From NCBI GenBank assembly GCA_947500035.1, contig CANMQP010000019.1:1-64000 (forward strand): 64,000 nt of DNA. The letters run 5' to 3'. Source of the stretch: an uncultured Kiloniellaceae bacterium. GTDB taxonomy: Bacteria; Pseudomonadota; Alphaproteobacteria; Kiloniellales; Kiloniellaceae. Both the position numbers and the translations under genes were made by a program. The notes under the pieces were generated by a model that ran no database searches, had not been told where the DNA came from, and worked only from the letters and a program-made list of their open reading frames with translations. This document shows positions 1-8,628 of this stretch, piece after piece; position 1 is the first letter of the stretch; each line of letters begins with the position of its first letter.

Positions 1-579
1 CCCGCCAATCGAAGCCTTTGCAGACCTCAGCCAAAACCGACAAGAGCTCAGCCCGGTCATCGTCATCGCGAAAGACCACGTCGCCGCCGTTCCCGCGCGC
101 CGTTAACACGCGTCATCACATGTTAAACCGCGCCCTCAAACTCAATCCTCAGCGGACGCGCCATGGCAGCCCCTCCTCACCAGACAGTGAGAACCAACCT
201 ATGGCAGCGCCACGCACAAAACAAGACCTGACCCCGGTTAAGACCTGACCCCGGTTACAAAACAAGACCTGACCCCGGTTAGCTTACAGAGGACCACCAC
301 GAGGACTGAAGCCAAGCGGGAAAACCTGGGTGTGATTTTCTTCATATCCTGTCGGCGGGCTCCCTGGATGTCCTGATTTTTGTTCGAACAGTTCAATCGG
401 AGAGAATTGCCCTGTTCTTCATATTTGGCCCGATTTATGGCTCTACTGCGAGCTCTTTTTCTCCCGAACCGGCTCTATGCGGAGTCAGGTCGGCTACGCG
501 AGGGCAGATCCGAATTTGTGCATCCGGTTTTGCTGCATTACGCAGAATCCGAGACCTGAGCCTCATCACTCAGCACAGC
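1..579. other. Gap without a convincing gene, with a short tandem repeat
   Basis: No reading frame here has a convincing start, ribosome site and protein-like composition. The only structure I see is the triplicated motif at 216-281, annotated separately. The stretch may be degraded intergenic DNA or the flank of something outside the window. Confidence 0.5.
216..281. repeat. Three tandem copies of an AAGACCTGACCCCGGTTA motif
   Basis: The 17-18 base core AAGACCTGACCCCGGTTA occurs three times in a row (about 223-240, 240-257 and 264-281). The first and third copies are preceded by the same CAAAAC bases. Loosely related GGTCTGGCCCCGG strings occur near 6490 and 11170. This could be replication slippage or a remnant of a dispersed repeat family; the sequence does not decide. 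Confidence 0.8.
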
Positions 580-984
580 TCAAGGCAGGAGGCGATCAAA
601 AGGGCGGGCCGCTGCAAAGGCTGGTGTGCGTAAAATCAGGCGTTCTCGAAGGGTCAGGAGCTTCCAGGGGCGTCTAAGCGACGCGCGGGCCGGCTCCGGG
701 CGCCAGGCGATTGCGTTGCCGCCCGGGCGTCCGCCTGCTTCTACAAGAATCGCGTCTAGCTGTTCCCAAAGGTAGGGATGCGCCGGGACAAAACTCTGTA
801 CTGAGATCTGTTCGGATGTGATCCGCCAATCGAACAGCCTCTCGCCGAGCTTCGGGACGAAGAGCACAGCGTCTTCGTGTTCGCCTTCTACAATCACATC
901 GATCAACATGCTACGCCGGAGGCCGTCAGCGATTGCCGACAAGTCCGGCGTTATGACTGACGGGAAAACCCACTCGCCGACCAC
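580..984 (-). CDS. Hypothetical protein, 134 aa
   Basis: I do not recognise this protein. It begins at a GTG with a G-rich stretch just upstream. Its N-terminal 60 residues (V-I-V-E-G-E-H-E-D-A-V-L-F-V-P followed by E-R-L-F-D-W-R-I) read like a folded alpha/beta domain. The C-terminal third is basic and rich in Arg, Leu and Ala, and may be a shifted or non-native tail. It is not obviously part of the zinc operon downstream, which ends about 300 bases away on the same strand. Composition suggests a real but perhaps decaying gene. Confidence 0.45.
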   Translation of the reverse strand: MVGEWVFPSVITPDLSAIADGLRRSMLIDVIVEGEHEDAVLFVPKLGERLFDWRITSEQISVQSFVPAHPYLWEQLDAILVEAGGRPGGNAIAWRPEPARASLRRPWKLLTLRERLILRTPAFAAARPFDRLLP

Positions 985-1122
985 TACCCCATTACTTCAC
1001 TCCACTCGTCATATGTACGTCATCGCCTCCGGAAATCGAAACTGCCGCAGCCACAGGCTATGTACCGGCCCGACTCACCCCAGTTTGAGAGAATGTGATG
1101 CCCGAAACGGACGATAGCAACT

Positions 1123-1233
1123 TCAAGACGTCTGCGTCCTGCGCGAAACGAGGGCGCCAAACAGGAAAAACGCAAACCGCTTCACTATGGGCAGTCCATT
1201 CGCGATGCAGAGAATAGGCAATGGGCCAGCTTC
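1123..1233. repeat. Dispersed repeat copy A (uninterrupted form)
   Basis: This stretch matches the region just upstream of the K+ channel gene (copy B, 6569-6806). Shared strings in order are GTCCTGCGCGAAAC, AAACAGGAAAA, CGCAAACC, TTCACTATG and AATGGGCCAGCTTC. The match runs into what is the start codon and first four codons of the channel gene in copy B, then stops. Copy A lacks the extra 126 bases present in copy B. Confidence 0.75.
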
Positions 1234-1278
1234 AGCCCGGAACCGGGGCCGGGCTGAGCCACCGCCTATTTCCGACAC

Positions 1279-1977
1279 TCAGTTGCGGGCTGTTTGCGGC
1301 CATGGGTCCGGCGAGGAAGCCGAGGGTTTGTTGAGGCAGAGCAGCAAGCGTGTTTGGCCGGTGCCCGCAACCGGCGGCGAGCGGTGTACGATGCCGCTGC
1401 CCGGTTCGGCGCAGCTTCCCTTGAAAAACGCCACGTCGTGGAGGCGGAGCTGTTCCAGCGGTCCCTTGAACTCTTTCTGTTCCTGTAACGCCCGCGCGGC
1501 CTGGGCCGGATGGACCCACTCGGTCGCAGGACCGCGGTAGGTCGTCAGGAGGCGGGCCTCCACGCAGTCGCGGTGGAACTTCCAGCAGGCGTCGTTAGTG
1601 ACACGCTCCAGCCTGACGTCAACGAGGCCGGTACCGGTGATTCCGGAGAAGGTCGAGACGAGATCGCCGACGTCCGCGATCAGCAGGTCCCGCATGTCAC
1701 CCGCGGGCATGTCACAGGCGTCCAGATGCGGTTCCAACGCGGCTCGAAGATCGCCGCGCCGGACAAGAATACGCAGGTCGGGAAGCCTCGAAGGCTCCAT
1801 TCGTTCGAGCCAGCTCGCCAGGCCCGCCGGAAGCAGGCGCCGCCAGATCACAAGTTCTCTGTCCGGCGTGTTGATGGCGGCGAGACCTTGCGCCCTATCG
1901 CAGGTCTCGATCCCGGCCGCCAGTTCGGCGGGATTGCCGACGGCCTCGGGTTGCAGGGATCGCAAGGGACGGCTCAT
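1279..1977 (-). CDS. DUF1826 domain protein, zinc-starvation cluster
   Basis: This 232 aa protein looks like the DUF1826 family, which has no established function but is often found beside COG0523 GTPases. Visible features are the W-R-R-L-L-P segment near residue 45 and, in the C-terminal half, [17 protein letters not shown] and F-F-K-G-S. The start ATG overlaps the stop of the GTPase gene (ATGA overlap), so the two are translationally coupled. Its place at the end of the Zur-type operon suggests a role when zinc is scarce. The family assignment is from recognition, not a search. Confidence 0.8.
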   Translation of the reverse strand: MSRPLRSLQPEAVGNPAELAAGIETCDRAQGLAAINTPDRELVIWRRLLPAGLASWLERMEPSRLPDLRILVRRGDLRAALEPHLDACDMPAGDMRDLLIADVGDLVSTFSGITGTGLVDVRLERVTNDACWKFHRDCVEARLLTTYRGPATEWVHPAQAARALQEQKEFKGPLEQLRLHDVAFFKGSCAEPGSGIVHRSPPVAGTGQTRLLLCLNKPSASSPDPWPQTARN

Positions 1978-3203
1978 GATGCGCCCCCCCGTTTCCAGAG
2001 CGGGAAGGGATCTTTCAGATTTCTCCAGGCAGAGGTCTGCATGGCCGTCGCATCACTGTCGCCGACAAGGCAGTCCTCGAGCCGGCGACGGAGCGCGGCC
2101 TCGTCCATGCCGGTCCCGATGAAGACGATCTCCTGGCGCCGGTCACCGTAGACGGGATCCCAGGTTTCGGCGATGTGCTGCCGCCACTCGGGAATATCGG
2201 GCCAACGCTCCTTGGGCACCTGGGCCCACCAGTACCCCATGGCTTCATGGCGGACAAGCGCTCCGGCCTGACTCATCTCGCCGACCCATTCGGGACGTGT
2301 GGCCAGCCAGAAGTGCCCCTTGGCACGAATGACTCCAGGCCATGACGAATTGATGAAGGCGTAGAACTTCTCGGGATGAAAAGGGCGGCGGGCCCGGTAC
2401 ACGAAGCTGCGCACGCCATATTCCTCCGTCTCCGGCTTGTGGTCCGCGAAACCATAGAGCTCCTTGAACCAGAGCGGATGTTCCTGCGCCTTTTCGTGAT
2501 CGAAGCGGCCGGTGTTCAAGACCTTGTCGAGGGGCACGCGCGACATGTTGGTCTCGATCAGGTCCGCGTCGGGATTGAGCGCGCGAATGATCTTGCGCGC
2601 GGCATCGCGTTGTTCCGGCGATGCAGCATCGACCTTGTTCAGGATGATCACGTCGGCAAACTCGATCTGATCGACGAGCAGGTTGACCAGCGTGCGGTCG
2701 TCCTCCGCGCCCAGCGCCTCGCCCCGGTCCTTGAGGAAATCGGTCGATGCGTAGTCGTGCAGGAGGTTTGCGGCATCGACCAGGGTCACCATGGTATCGA
2801 GGCGCGAGACATCCTCCAGGCTTTCGCCCTCTTCACTGCGGAAGTTAAAGGTCGCCGCCACGGGCAATGGCTCGGAAATGCCGGTTGATTCGATAAGAAG
2901 GTAGTCGAAACGGCCATCCCGGGCGAGCCGTCGCACCTCCTCGAGCAGGTCGTCGCGCATGGTGCAGCAGATGCAGCCATTGGTCATTTCGACCAGGGTC
3001 TCTTCGGTTCGGCTCAGGTCGGCGCCGCCGTCACGGATGAGATCGGCATCGATGTTCACCTCACTCATGTCGTTGACGATAACCGCGACACGCTTGCCCT
3101 CGCGGTTGTTGAGGATGTGGTTCATCAAGGTCGTCTTTCCGGCACCGAGGAATCCGGACAGGACGGTAACGGGAAGCTTAGGCTGCGACAGGACTTCACG
3201 CAT
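1974..3203 (-). CDS. COG0523 family GTP-binding metallochaperone
   Basis: This 409 aa protein is a G3E-family P-loop GTPase of the COG0523 (CobW/YciC/ZigA) group. The Walker A motif [10 protein letters not shown] lies near residues 18-27, the family metal-binding motif G-C-I-C-C near residues 75-79, and N-K-V-D is the guanine-specificity motif. The CobW C-terminal domain (R-P-F-H-P-E-K-F-Y) follows from about residue 270. Members under Zur control are thought to deliver zinc to client proteins during zinc limitation. Its company here (folE, hisI, DUF1826) supports a zinc role over cobalt or nitrile hydratase roles. The ribosome site before the ATG is weak, and a 16-base string is duplicated just upstream (3209-3244). 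Confidence 0.93.
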   Translation of the reverse strand: MREVLSQPKLPVTVLSGFLGAGKTTLMNHILNNREGKRVAVIVNDMSEVNIDADLIRDGGADLSRTEETLVEMTNGCICCTMRDDLLEEVRRLARDGRFDYLLIESTGISEPLPVAATFNFRSEEGESLEDVSRLDTMVTLVDAANLLHDYASTDFLKDRGEALGAEDDRTLVNLLVDQIEFADVIILNKVDAASPEQRDAARKIIRALNPDADLIETNMSRVPLDKVLNTGRFDHEKAQEHPLWFKELYGFADHKPETEEYGVRSFVYRARRPFHPEKFYAFINSSWPGVIRAKGHFWLATRPEWVGEMSQAGALVRHEAMGYWWAQVPKERWPDIPEWRQHIAETWDPVYGDRRQEIVFIGTGMDEAALRRRLEDCLVGDSDATAMQTSAWRNLKDPFPLWKRGGAS

Positions 3204-3208
3204 GGACT

Positions 3209-3244
3209 ATGGCTTTCATGTTGGGAAAATGGCTTTCCTGTTGG
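3209..3244. repeat. Two direct copies of a 16-base string before the COG0523 gene
   Basis: ATGGCTTTCATGTTGG (3209-3224) recurs as ATGGCTTTCCTGTTGG (3229-3244), a 20-base period. It lies in the 58-base gap between the small unknown gene and the GTPase start and could affect translation initiation there. Confidence 0.8.
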
Positions 3245-3261
3245 CGTCAGTGTTTACGGCT

Positions 3262-3543
3262 TTACTGGATTGCCGAGGGCGGCCCGCCGGCGGCCGATAT
3301 TTCCCGGGCAAGCTCGCCCAACACGGACGACACGCCGTCCGGGCCGTAAGCCTCGACGAGACGCGGCATCAACTCTGTCAGCAACGCGGCAAGCATTGTG
3401 TCTCTCGGGATCCCCGCCGTATCGCAGCGTGCGATCGCTGCCCGGACCTCCGTGAGGGCATCCGAAAAGAGTGGGGGGAACTCGACGTCGGAGGTGTCAT
3501 CGACGGGCTCGAGCAAAGCTTGTGCTTTTGTTCGTTCAGGCAT
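3262..3543 (-). CDS. Small hypothetical protein in the zinc operon
   Basis: This 93 aa acidic protein is predicted to be alpha-helical (A-L-T-E-V-R-A-A-I, D-T-M-L-A-A-L-L-T-E-L-M, S-S-V-L-G-E-L-A-R-E-I). It has no signal peptide or membrane segment and a single Cys. I do not recognise a family. It sits between hisI and the COG0523 gene on the same strand with short gaps, so it is probably co-transcribed and may serve the same zinc-stress response. Confidence 0.7.
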   Translation of the reverse strand: MPERTKAQALLEPVDDTSDVEFPPLFSDALTEVRAAIARCDTAGIPRDTMLAALLTELMPRLVEAYGPDGVSSVLGELAREISAAGGPPSAIQ

Positions 3544-3578
3544 GGAGGCGTCTTTCTTATAGCTGGCTCAAAGCTGGG

Positions 3579-4082
3579 TCAAAGCTGGGTCGGGTTTGGC
3601 GCGTCGCCATAGACGGCCTTCGGATCGAAGGATTTTCGTGACCCCGTGAACATAAGCCGCGCAGGCCCGCCTGACGGGCCGCCGAGTTCGACCGACCGGT
3701 AGAAGCAGGAACGGTATCCGACGTGGCAACTGGCCCCCGAGCCTGCGACCTGGACCCGCAGCCACAGGGCATCCTGGTCGTCGTCGATGCGCATCTCGAC
3801 AAGCTTCTGGACGAGGTTGCTGGTCGCACCCTTGCGCCAAAGGCACTTGCGGCTTCGGCTCCAGTAGTGCGCCTCACAGGTCGCGATTGTTTTCTGAAGA
3901 GCCTCGCTGTTCATGTAGCCCAGCATCAACACTTCGCCCGTATTGGCGTCAGTCGTGATGCAGGGGACCAGTCCGTCGGCGTCGAACCTGGGAGCCAGGG
4001 CGAGGCCTTCTTCGACCTGCTCGACCGAAATGCGCGCTGCAAAGCTTGCCGGAGCCGCCAGGCCGGTGACTTCAGCTCTCAT
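3579..4082 (-). CDS. hisI: Phosphoribosyl-AMP cyclohydrolase (HisI)
   Basis: HisI opens the purine ring of phosphoribosyl-AMP in histidine synthesis and is zinc-dependent. Family motifs are clear: M-L-G-Y-M-N near residue 55, H-Y-W-S-R-S-R near residue 76, W-R-K-G, and the metal-ligand region G-A-S-C-H and Y-R-S-C-F-Y near residues 130-142. The ATG has AGGAG eight bases upstream and overlaps the end of folE by 11 bases. Its place in a Zur-type operon rather than a his operon suggests a stress paralogue that keeps the step going when zinc is low. Whether a second hisI exists cannot be seen here. The C-terminus ends in a small tandem duplication (about 3570-3591). Confidence 0.93.
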   Translation of the reverse strand: MRAEVTGLAAPASFAARISVEQVEEGLALAPRFDADGLVPCITTDANTGEVLMLGYMNSEALQKTIATCEAHYWSRSRKCLWRKGATSNLVQKLVEMRIDDDQDALWLRVQVAGSGASCHVGYRSCFYRSVELGGPSGGPARLMFTGSRKSFDPKAVYGDAPNPTQL

Positions 4083-4719
4083 TGGGAAGGCTCCTGTGGC
4101 CAGCGATCATCGACAGGAACTCTTTGCGGGTCGCCGGATCGTCGCGAAAGGAACCGAGCATGCGGCTGGTCACCATACTGACGCCCGGCTTGCGGACGCC
4201 CCGTGTGGTCATGCACTGGTGCGCCGCCTCTATGACCACGCCGACACCGCGCGGCTTGAGCGCTTCCTGAAGGCTGTCCGCGATCTCTGCGGTCAAGGCC
4301 TCCTGGATCTGCAGGCGCTTGGCAAACACCTCGACGATGCGCGCAAGCTTTGAAATGCCAACGACCCGCCCCGCCGGCAGGTAACCGATATGCACCTTGC
4401 CGAGGATGGGGACCATGTGATGCTCGCAGTGGGATTCGAGACGGATGTCCCGCAGGACGACCATCTCGTCATAGGCCGCTGTCTGCTCGAATGTCGTGGC
4501 AAGCAGTGCAATCGGGTCTTCATTGTATCCGGCGAAGAACTCTTCGTAGGCGCGCACGACTCGCGCAGGCGTATCTTTCAGCCCCTCCCGATCGGGGTCG
4601 TCGCCGGCCCATTCGATCAGCGTCCGTACCGCCGCCGCCGCCTCCGAGCGGTTGGGCCTGCGGCGTCCGCTCGCGTGCGCTGAATCTCCGGGCCGGCTGC
4701 CGCCCACCGCTATATCCAT
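4072..4719 (-). CDS. folE: GTP cyclohydrolase I (FolE)
   Basis: FolE converts GTP to dihydroneopterin triphosphate, the first step of folate synthesis, using a zinc ion. Zinc ligands are visible in E-S-H-C-E-H-H and [10 protein letters not shown], and the fold signature G-K-V-H-I-G-Y-L-P is intact. I chose the ATG at 4719 (about 215 aa, normal size). The frame stays open much further upstream, but that extension runs through a 15-base tandem repeat and the Zur-like box and is not protein-like. This is the first gene of the putative zinc-starvation operon and overlaps hisI. Confidence 0.93.
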   Translation of the reverse strand: MDIAVGGSRPGDSAHASGRRRPNRSEAAAAVRTLIEWAGDDPDREGLKDTPARVVRAYEEFFAGYNEDPIALLATTFEQTAAYDEMVVLRDIRLESHCEHHMVPILGKVHIGYLPAGRVVGISKLARIVEVFAKRLQIQEALTAEIADSLQEALKPRGVGVVIEAAHQCMTTRGVRKPGVSMVTSRMLGSFRDDPATRKEFLSMIAGHRSLPNES

Positions 4720-4728
4720 TTTGAACTC

Positions 4729-4825
4729 ATTCCTGCACTCAATTCCTGCACTCGGGCCCAGTTTTCGCGGGCCCAGCCTTCGCGAGCCCAGCCTTCGCGA
4801 GCCCAGCCTTCGCGAGCCCAGCCCT
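4729..4825. repeat. Tandem repeats in the folE leader (13 bp x2, 15 bp x4)
   Basis: ATTCCTGCACTC is doubled at 4729-4753. CGCGAGCCCAGCCTT then occurs four times head to tail at 4766-4825, the first and last copies with one mismatch each. The array lies in the untranslated leader between the Zur-like box and the folE start codon, so copy number changes would alter leader length. Confidence 0.9.
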
Positions 4826-4860
4826 CGAGAACACTGGGCCATCATGATTTCCAGATGAAA

Positions 4861-4875
4861 TGTTATAAAGTAACA
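4861..4875. promoter_or_regulatory. Putative Zur box upstream of folE
   Basis: TGTTATAAAGTAACA has perfect TGTTA/TAACA arms around a 5-base centre, close to the GTTATnnnATAAC-like operator recognised by proteobacterial Zur repressors. It lies 142 bases before the folE start. The genes behind it (folE, hisI, COG0523, DUF1826) match known Zur regulon content, which is the main support. Confidence 0.75.
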
Positions 4876-5050
4876 GTTTCTAAATGCAAGAAGGGAAAAG
4901 CTCGTGATGCTCCTATCGCTCCAGCCACGGTTCTGCCACGCTCCAGCCACGGCCCCGCACCAGTCCCGCAGCGATCGCCGTTCCCGAAGTCTGCATGCGC
5001 CGGGTGAGCGGCGCGCGCCGGCAGCCTCCCCTGGCGATGCCGCCCCCTGG

Positions 5051-5080
5051 GAGGCCGCGTCGGGGGAGGCCGCGTCGGGG
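5051..5080. repeat. 15-bp tandem repeat, two copies
   Basis: GAGGCCGCGTCGGGG occurs twice without change. It is one of a cluster of short tandem duplications in this gap. Confidence 0.9.
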
Positions 5081-5214
5081 GAGCCCACCGGGAGACCTTC
5101 AGCGATCTGATCTGCCCGGCCGCCGGGCCCTGACGCAAAACCGCGACAGCACAGTTATCCCGCACAACGCAATGTGCGAGACGCCGGCCGCCCACGGCCT
5201 TCACTTCGCCTGCA

Positions 5215-5252
5215 GCGGGTCATTGCTGTGGCGGGTCATTGCTGTGGCGGGT
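5215..5252. repeat. 16-bp tandem repeat, two copies plus part
   Basis: GCGGGTCATTGCTGTG occurs twice, followed by the first six bases of a third copy. Confidence 0.9.
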
Positions 5253-5280
5253 GCCGGAGACCTTCGAGGCCGGGAAGGTT

Positions 5281-5319
5281 AAGGCCCCAGGTCAAGGCCC
5301 CGGGTCAAGGCCCCGGGTC
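5281..5319. repeat. 13-bp tandem repeat, three copies
   Basis: AAGGCCCCGGGTC occurs three times (the first copy with one mismatch), followed by a partial fourth. Confidence 0.9.
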
Positions 5320-5688
5320 AAGGCCAGCGGCAAGAAGGGTGAGCTGCTGCTCCCGCCTGTTTGCGGGGTCCCGCCCGCCGTTCCCTGCAAATCTGCATGG
5401 TCCTTTTGCGGTTTCACGGGTTCAAGTCCTGATGATTTGAGTGTAATACGACAACCACATGCAACGCGTCTGCGCGGAATTTTATCATGCGCACCCAAAA
5501 GCAAGGGTTCCAAGCCATCCAACAGGAACCCGGATGCAGACGACGCGGCACGGCGCCCATTTTGGCGCAAGAGTAGATAACTTTAGAAAATGAAAATGTA
5601 GCGCGCGGAACAGCTTCGCGCGTCACTCATATTCAAATTCACAGGATCAGGGCGCAGTTGGCGCTCTGACAGAACATGGAAGGTCGTT

Positions 5689-6339
5689 ATGGTAACCCGG
5701 AAATCATTTTTAGTTCCTTTCCAGAAATTATTATGTCTCTCGTTTGGCTTGGCCTTATTCGGAATGCTGGCCATGCCCCACCAGGTGCGTGCCGGCGTCA
5801 TTTTACAGGATGAAGGCAATGCTTCGGCTCAAATCAATTTTGTCGAACCACTTGGTCAGTCTTTTGTCGCCGAAGATCCGCTGGTGAGCTTCGCCTTTTA
5901 CTACAGCGTGATAAATCCGGGCTCTCCGAACGATCCCTTGGAGTTTCGGCTCTACGATGGGGCCGGAACCGGCGGCCCCCTGCTCTTCACTCAAGGCTTC
6001 GGTCTGGCTGAGGATTTCGATGGCTTCTTTAACATCGACTTGACCTCACTGCCGCTGATCATTGGGCAGACTTACACAGCGGCGGCTTTTATTCCCGGCA
6101 TCAGTTCGCGTTGGGGCCTGCAATTTGCCCAAAGCGATCCCTATGCCGACGGGCAAATCCACGCCGACGGCAACCCTCCCGGATGTGGTGCCGATAACGC
6201 TGGATGCGATGCGAGATTCAGGGTCGCGCCGCGGACCACCGCCGTCTCGGAACCGGGCTCGCTCGCTATCCTGGGCCTCGGCCTTATGGGATTTGCTATG
6301 GCCCGGCGGAAGCAGCCGATACGCGCACAAGAGGCCTGA
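5689..6339 (+). CDS. Secreted protein with PEP-CTERM sorting signal
   Basis: This 216 aa protein has an N-terminal signal peptide (hydrophobic core L-C-L-S-F-G-L-A-L-F-G-M-L-A, cleavage after V-R-A). The central domain, about 120 residues, is probably beta-rich. The C-terminal tripartite tag is S-E-P-G-S-L-A-I-L-G-L-G-L-M-G-F followed by A-R-R-K. That tag is the PEP-CTERM signal recognised by exosortase, which suggests export and processing to the envelope or an extracellular matrix. AAGG lies eight bases before the ATG. No exosortase or glycan genes are in the window, so those must be elsewhere. The central domain is not recognised. Confidence 0.88.
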   Translation: MVTRKSFLVPFQKLLCLSFGLALFGMLAMPHQVRAGVILQDEGNASAQINFVEPLGQSFVAEDPLVSFAFYYSVINPGSPNDPLEFRLYDGAGTGGPLLFTQGFGLAEDFDGFFNIDLTSLPLIIGQTYTAAAFIPGISSRWGLQFAQSDPYADGQIHADGNPPGCGADNAGCDARFRVAPRTTAVSEPGSLAILGLGLMGFAMARRKQPIRAQEA

Positions 6340-6568
6340 TACCAAGTTGCCGTGATCCCTCCGGATCACTGCCTTTCTCCTTCGCCCCCAGCTTGCATCT
6401 TGCGCGGGTCTTGATGGTCTCGCGGCCTATGAGCGGGTTGGGGGCGGCGGTCCGAATTCGTGCGTTCGGTTTTGATACCTTGCATAGAGGTTGGGATCTG
6501 GCCCCGGTTGATGCGATCTGCCTCCGCCTGGTTGCATGCGCCTCCCCCCAAAACACACCCGTGCCACC

Positions 6569-6806
6569 TCAAGAAGTCTGAGTCCTGCGCGAAACAAGGG
6601 CGAGAAACAGGAAAAGGCGTGTTCCGAAGCAAATGCCGGGTTGGAGCAATTTGCGTGTAAGCTGCCTCAAAACTCGCCGTCTCTCATTCAGCAATCTGCT
6701 GATTTCGAACGCAAATTGTGAGAAGCTTCGGCACAGGAAAGTCGCAAACCACTTCACTATGAGCCATCCATTTGCGAACCCGGGGGTTAAGCAATGGGCC
6801 AGCTTC
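6569..6806. repeat. Dispersed repeat copy B, interrupted by 126 bp
   Basis: This is the second copy of the repeat at 1123-1233. It is continuous with copy A up to ACAGGAAA (6607-6614) and resumes at a second ACAGGAAA (6733-6740). The match extends into the first codons of the K+ channel gene (ATG at 6794). Confidence 0.75.
6615..6732. mobile_element. MITE-like insertion flanked by 8-bp direct repeats
   Basis: These 118 bases are absent from the paired copy at 1123-1233 and are flanked by identical ACAGGAAA direct repeats (6607-6614, 6733-6740), as expected of a target-site duplication. The ends carry imperfect inverted repeats (CCGAAGC near 6622, GCTTCGG near 6725). An inner pair, CAATTTGCG near 6648 and CGCAAATTG near 6710, is also present. 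The stretch is too short to encode a transposase. A deletion between direct repeats in copy A is the alternative. Confidence 0.5.
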
Positions 6807-7735
6807 GGAAGACCATCCACGAAAAGCTCGACCCGAGTGCAAGGTCAGATCTGATCGGGCGGGGACTGGATCTCTTTCTGATCGCGCTGATCGCCATCAA
6901 CGTCGCGGCCGTTATTCTGGAGACCGTCGACAGCATCGAGACGCGGTTCCGCACGGCCTTCTGGGTGATCGAGGTCATCTCGGTGGCCGTCTTCAGCGTC
7001 GAATACGCCGCGCGGGTCTGGGCGAGCCCCGAGGATCCAGAATTCAGGGACAGCAAACATCCCCGGCTGTCTTACATGACCTCTCCGTTGGCGATCATCG
7101 ATCTGGTCGCCATTCTGCCCTTCTACCTGGGCTTCCTCGTGAATATGGACCTACGGTTCCTACGGGTGCTGCGTTTGCTGCGGATCCTCAAGCTGACCCG
7201 CTATTCCCCGGCCATGTCGATGCTGCTGGATGTCTTTCGGGAAGAAGCCAATGCCTTCTTCGCGGGCTTCTTCATCCTGATCGTTCTGCTGGTTCTGGCC
7301 GCGAGCGGGGCCTACCTGGCCGAACACGAGGTCCAGCCGGAGAAATTCGGCTCGATCCCCGAGGCCATGTGGTGGGCGATGGCCACGCTCACGACCGTGG
7401 GGTACGGCGATGTCGTGCCCATTACGCCCGCCGGGCAGATCTTCGGGTCTCTGGTCGGTGTCGTGGGCATCGGCATGGCCGCCCTGCCCGCCGGTATTCT
7501 GGCCAGCGGCATGGCCGATCTTTTGCGCCGCAGGCGGGCGGCCCTGACCAAGCAGCTCCGCATCGCGCTCGAGGATGGGGTGATCGATGCCGACGAGGAA
7601 CAGGAGCTCGAGGCGATGCGGCGCGAACTGGGACTCAGCAAACGCATCGCCGAGGAAATCCGGGCGGATGTTCAGAGAACAGGAAGCGACAACCTCGTCG
7701 GTCAATGTCCGCATTGCGGCCGGAACCTGAGCTGA
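6794..7735 (+). CDS. Voltage-gated-type potassium channel, 6 TM
   Basis: This 313 aa inner-membrane protein has the layout of a Kv-type ion channel. S1-S3 helices come first, then an S4-like helix with regularly spaced arginines (L-R-F-L-R-V-L-R-L-L-R-I-L-K-L-T-R). The pore has the K+ selectivity filter T-V-G-Y-G-D at residues 201-206, then S6. A cytoplasmic tail has a charged helix (D-A-D-E-E-Q-E-L-E-A-M) and ends in C-P-H-C-G, a possible half zinc ribbon. It probably conducts potassium to set membrane potential or respond to stress. GGGGG sits eight bases before the ATG. It appears monocistronic, and its 5' end coincides with dispersed repeat copy B. Confidence 0.93.
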   Translation: MGQLRKTIHEKLDPSARSDLIGRGLDLFLIALIAINVAAVILETVDSIETRFRTAFWVIEVISVAVFSVEYAARVWASPEDPEFRDSKHPRLSYMTSPLAIIDLVAILPFYLGFLVNMDLRFLRVLRLLRILKLTRYSPAMSMLLDVFREEANAFFAGFFILIVLLVLAASGAYLAEHEVQPEKFGSIPEAMWWAMATLTTVGYGDVVPITPAGQIFGSLVGVVGIGMAALPAGILASGMADLLRRRRAALTKQLRIALEDGVIDADEEQELEAMRRELGLSKRIAEEIRADVQRTGSDNLVGQCPHCGRNLS

Positions 7736-7995
7736 CGGAATCTAAGCTGACAATCTGTGCTGACAGGACCCGAGCCGGCACAGGTTTTTTGCGACTGCTT
7801 TGCTGGCACTCCTGATCATGATCGGGGTCAGCCTGAGTTCACCCCGACCCCTGGTTTCCTCACCTCACGATCAATACACAAGATACAGGATTTCAGTAAC
7901 TTTTCTCCCCCGGCAACTTGAATGGTCAGTGATCGCCTCGTTCACTTAGTCAATTCCATCGCCCGCGGGAGCGGGCACTTAAAACGGAGAGTGAA

Positions 7996-8430
7996 GTGAT
8001 CAAAAAACTTGTTACGGCTTTCGCTGCCGCAATCACCTTGGCCCTCGCCTCTTTGCCGGCTACGGCTGGAAACCAGTTGGCCGTTGCCATCGGTGGCTAC
8101 GATACAGTCTCATATCATCAAGGCGGTCCCGTGCCGGGTGAGGCCCGGATCAACCATTTCTGGAACGGAGCGATCTGGTATTTCTCTTCGACCGAAAACC
8201 GGGACAGTTTTGCCGCAGATCCCGAGCGCTATGCACCTGCCTATGATGGCTATTGCTCCTGGGCGGCCAGCCAGAGTTACAAGGCACCGGGTGATCCGAA
8301 TGTCTGGCAGATTGTGGACGGTACGCTATACGTGCAGGTCCATCCGCGCGCACAGGAACTCTGGCAGGCGGATATCCCGGCACATATCGTTGCGGGCGAT
8401 GAAAACTGGCCGCGCATTCACCCATTCTAA
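7996..8430 (+). CDS. Secreted YHS domain protein
   Basis: This 144 aa protein has a signal peptide (A-A-I-T-L-A-L-A-S-L-P-A-T-A) and then a YHS domain: G-G-Y-D-T-V-S-Y-H near residue 32 and Y-A-P-A-Y-D-G-Y-C-S near residue 79. The YHS family is a short domain often linked to metal binding or copper and heavy-metal proteins, but function here is unknown. Translation starts at a GTG with GGAG upstream. No partner gene is adjacent. Confidence 0.85.
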   Translation: MIKKLVTAFAAAITLALASLPATAGNQLAVAIGGYDTVSYHQGGPVPGEARINHFWNGAIWYFSSTENRDSFAADPERYAPAYDGYCSWAASQSYKAPGDPNVWQIVDGTLYVQVHPRAQELWQADIPAHIVAGDENWPRIHPF

Positions 8431-8628
8431 CGATAGCCGATAACTCGAGAGAGACAACTCGGCACAAATAACGCAACAGGAGAACCGGAACGCCGCGTCC
8501 CAAGGATCGCAGGTATTTGTCTCTCTCGGACACCAGCCCCGGCGCGGCGTTTCAACAAAGCTCTCTGACTTCAGATCGATGCCCCCAGAATCGGTGCGGG
8601 CACATCAGTCGGGAAAAGCGACACAGCC

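Larger units (their letters stand above)
4876..5688. other. Long gap with several short tandem duplications, no gene
   Basis: No convincing gene is present. The gap holds CGCTCCAGCCACGG twice (4917-4930, 4939-4952), a 15-base unit twice (5051-5080), a 16-base unit twice plus a partial third (5215-5252) and a 13-base unit three times (5281-5319). Open frames across it are low-complexity by-products of these repeats. Confidence 0.7.

Noticed and set aside
4720-5088. N-terminal extension of FolE
   Set aside because: It runs through the tandem repeats and the Zur-like box and has no protein-like features; the ATG at 4719 gives a normal FolE length.
5400-5460. tRNA-like GGGTTCAAGTCC string
   Set aside because: It resembles a T-arm, but no acceptor, D or anticodon arms can be paired around it.
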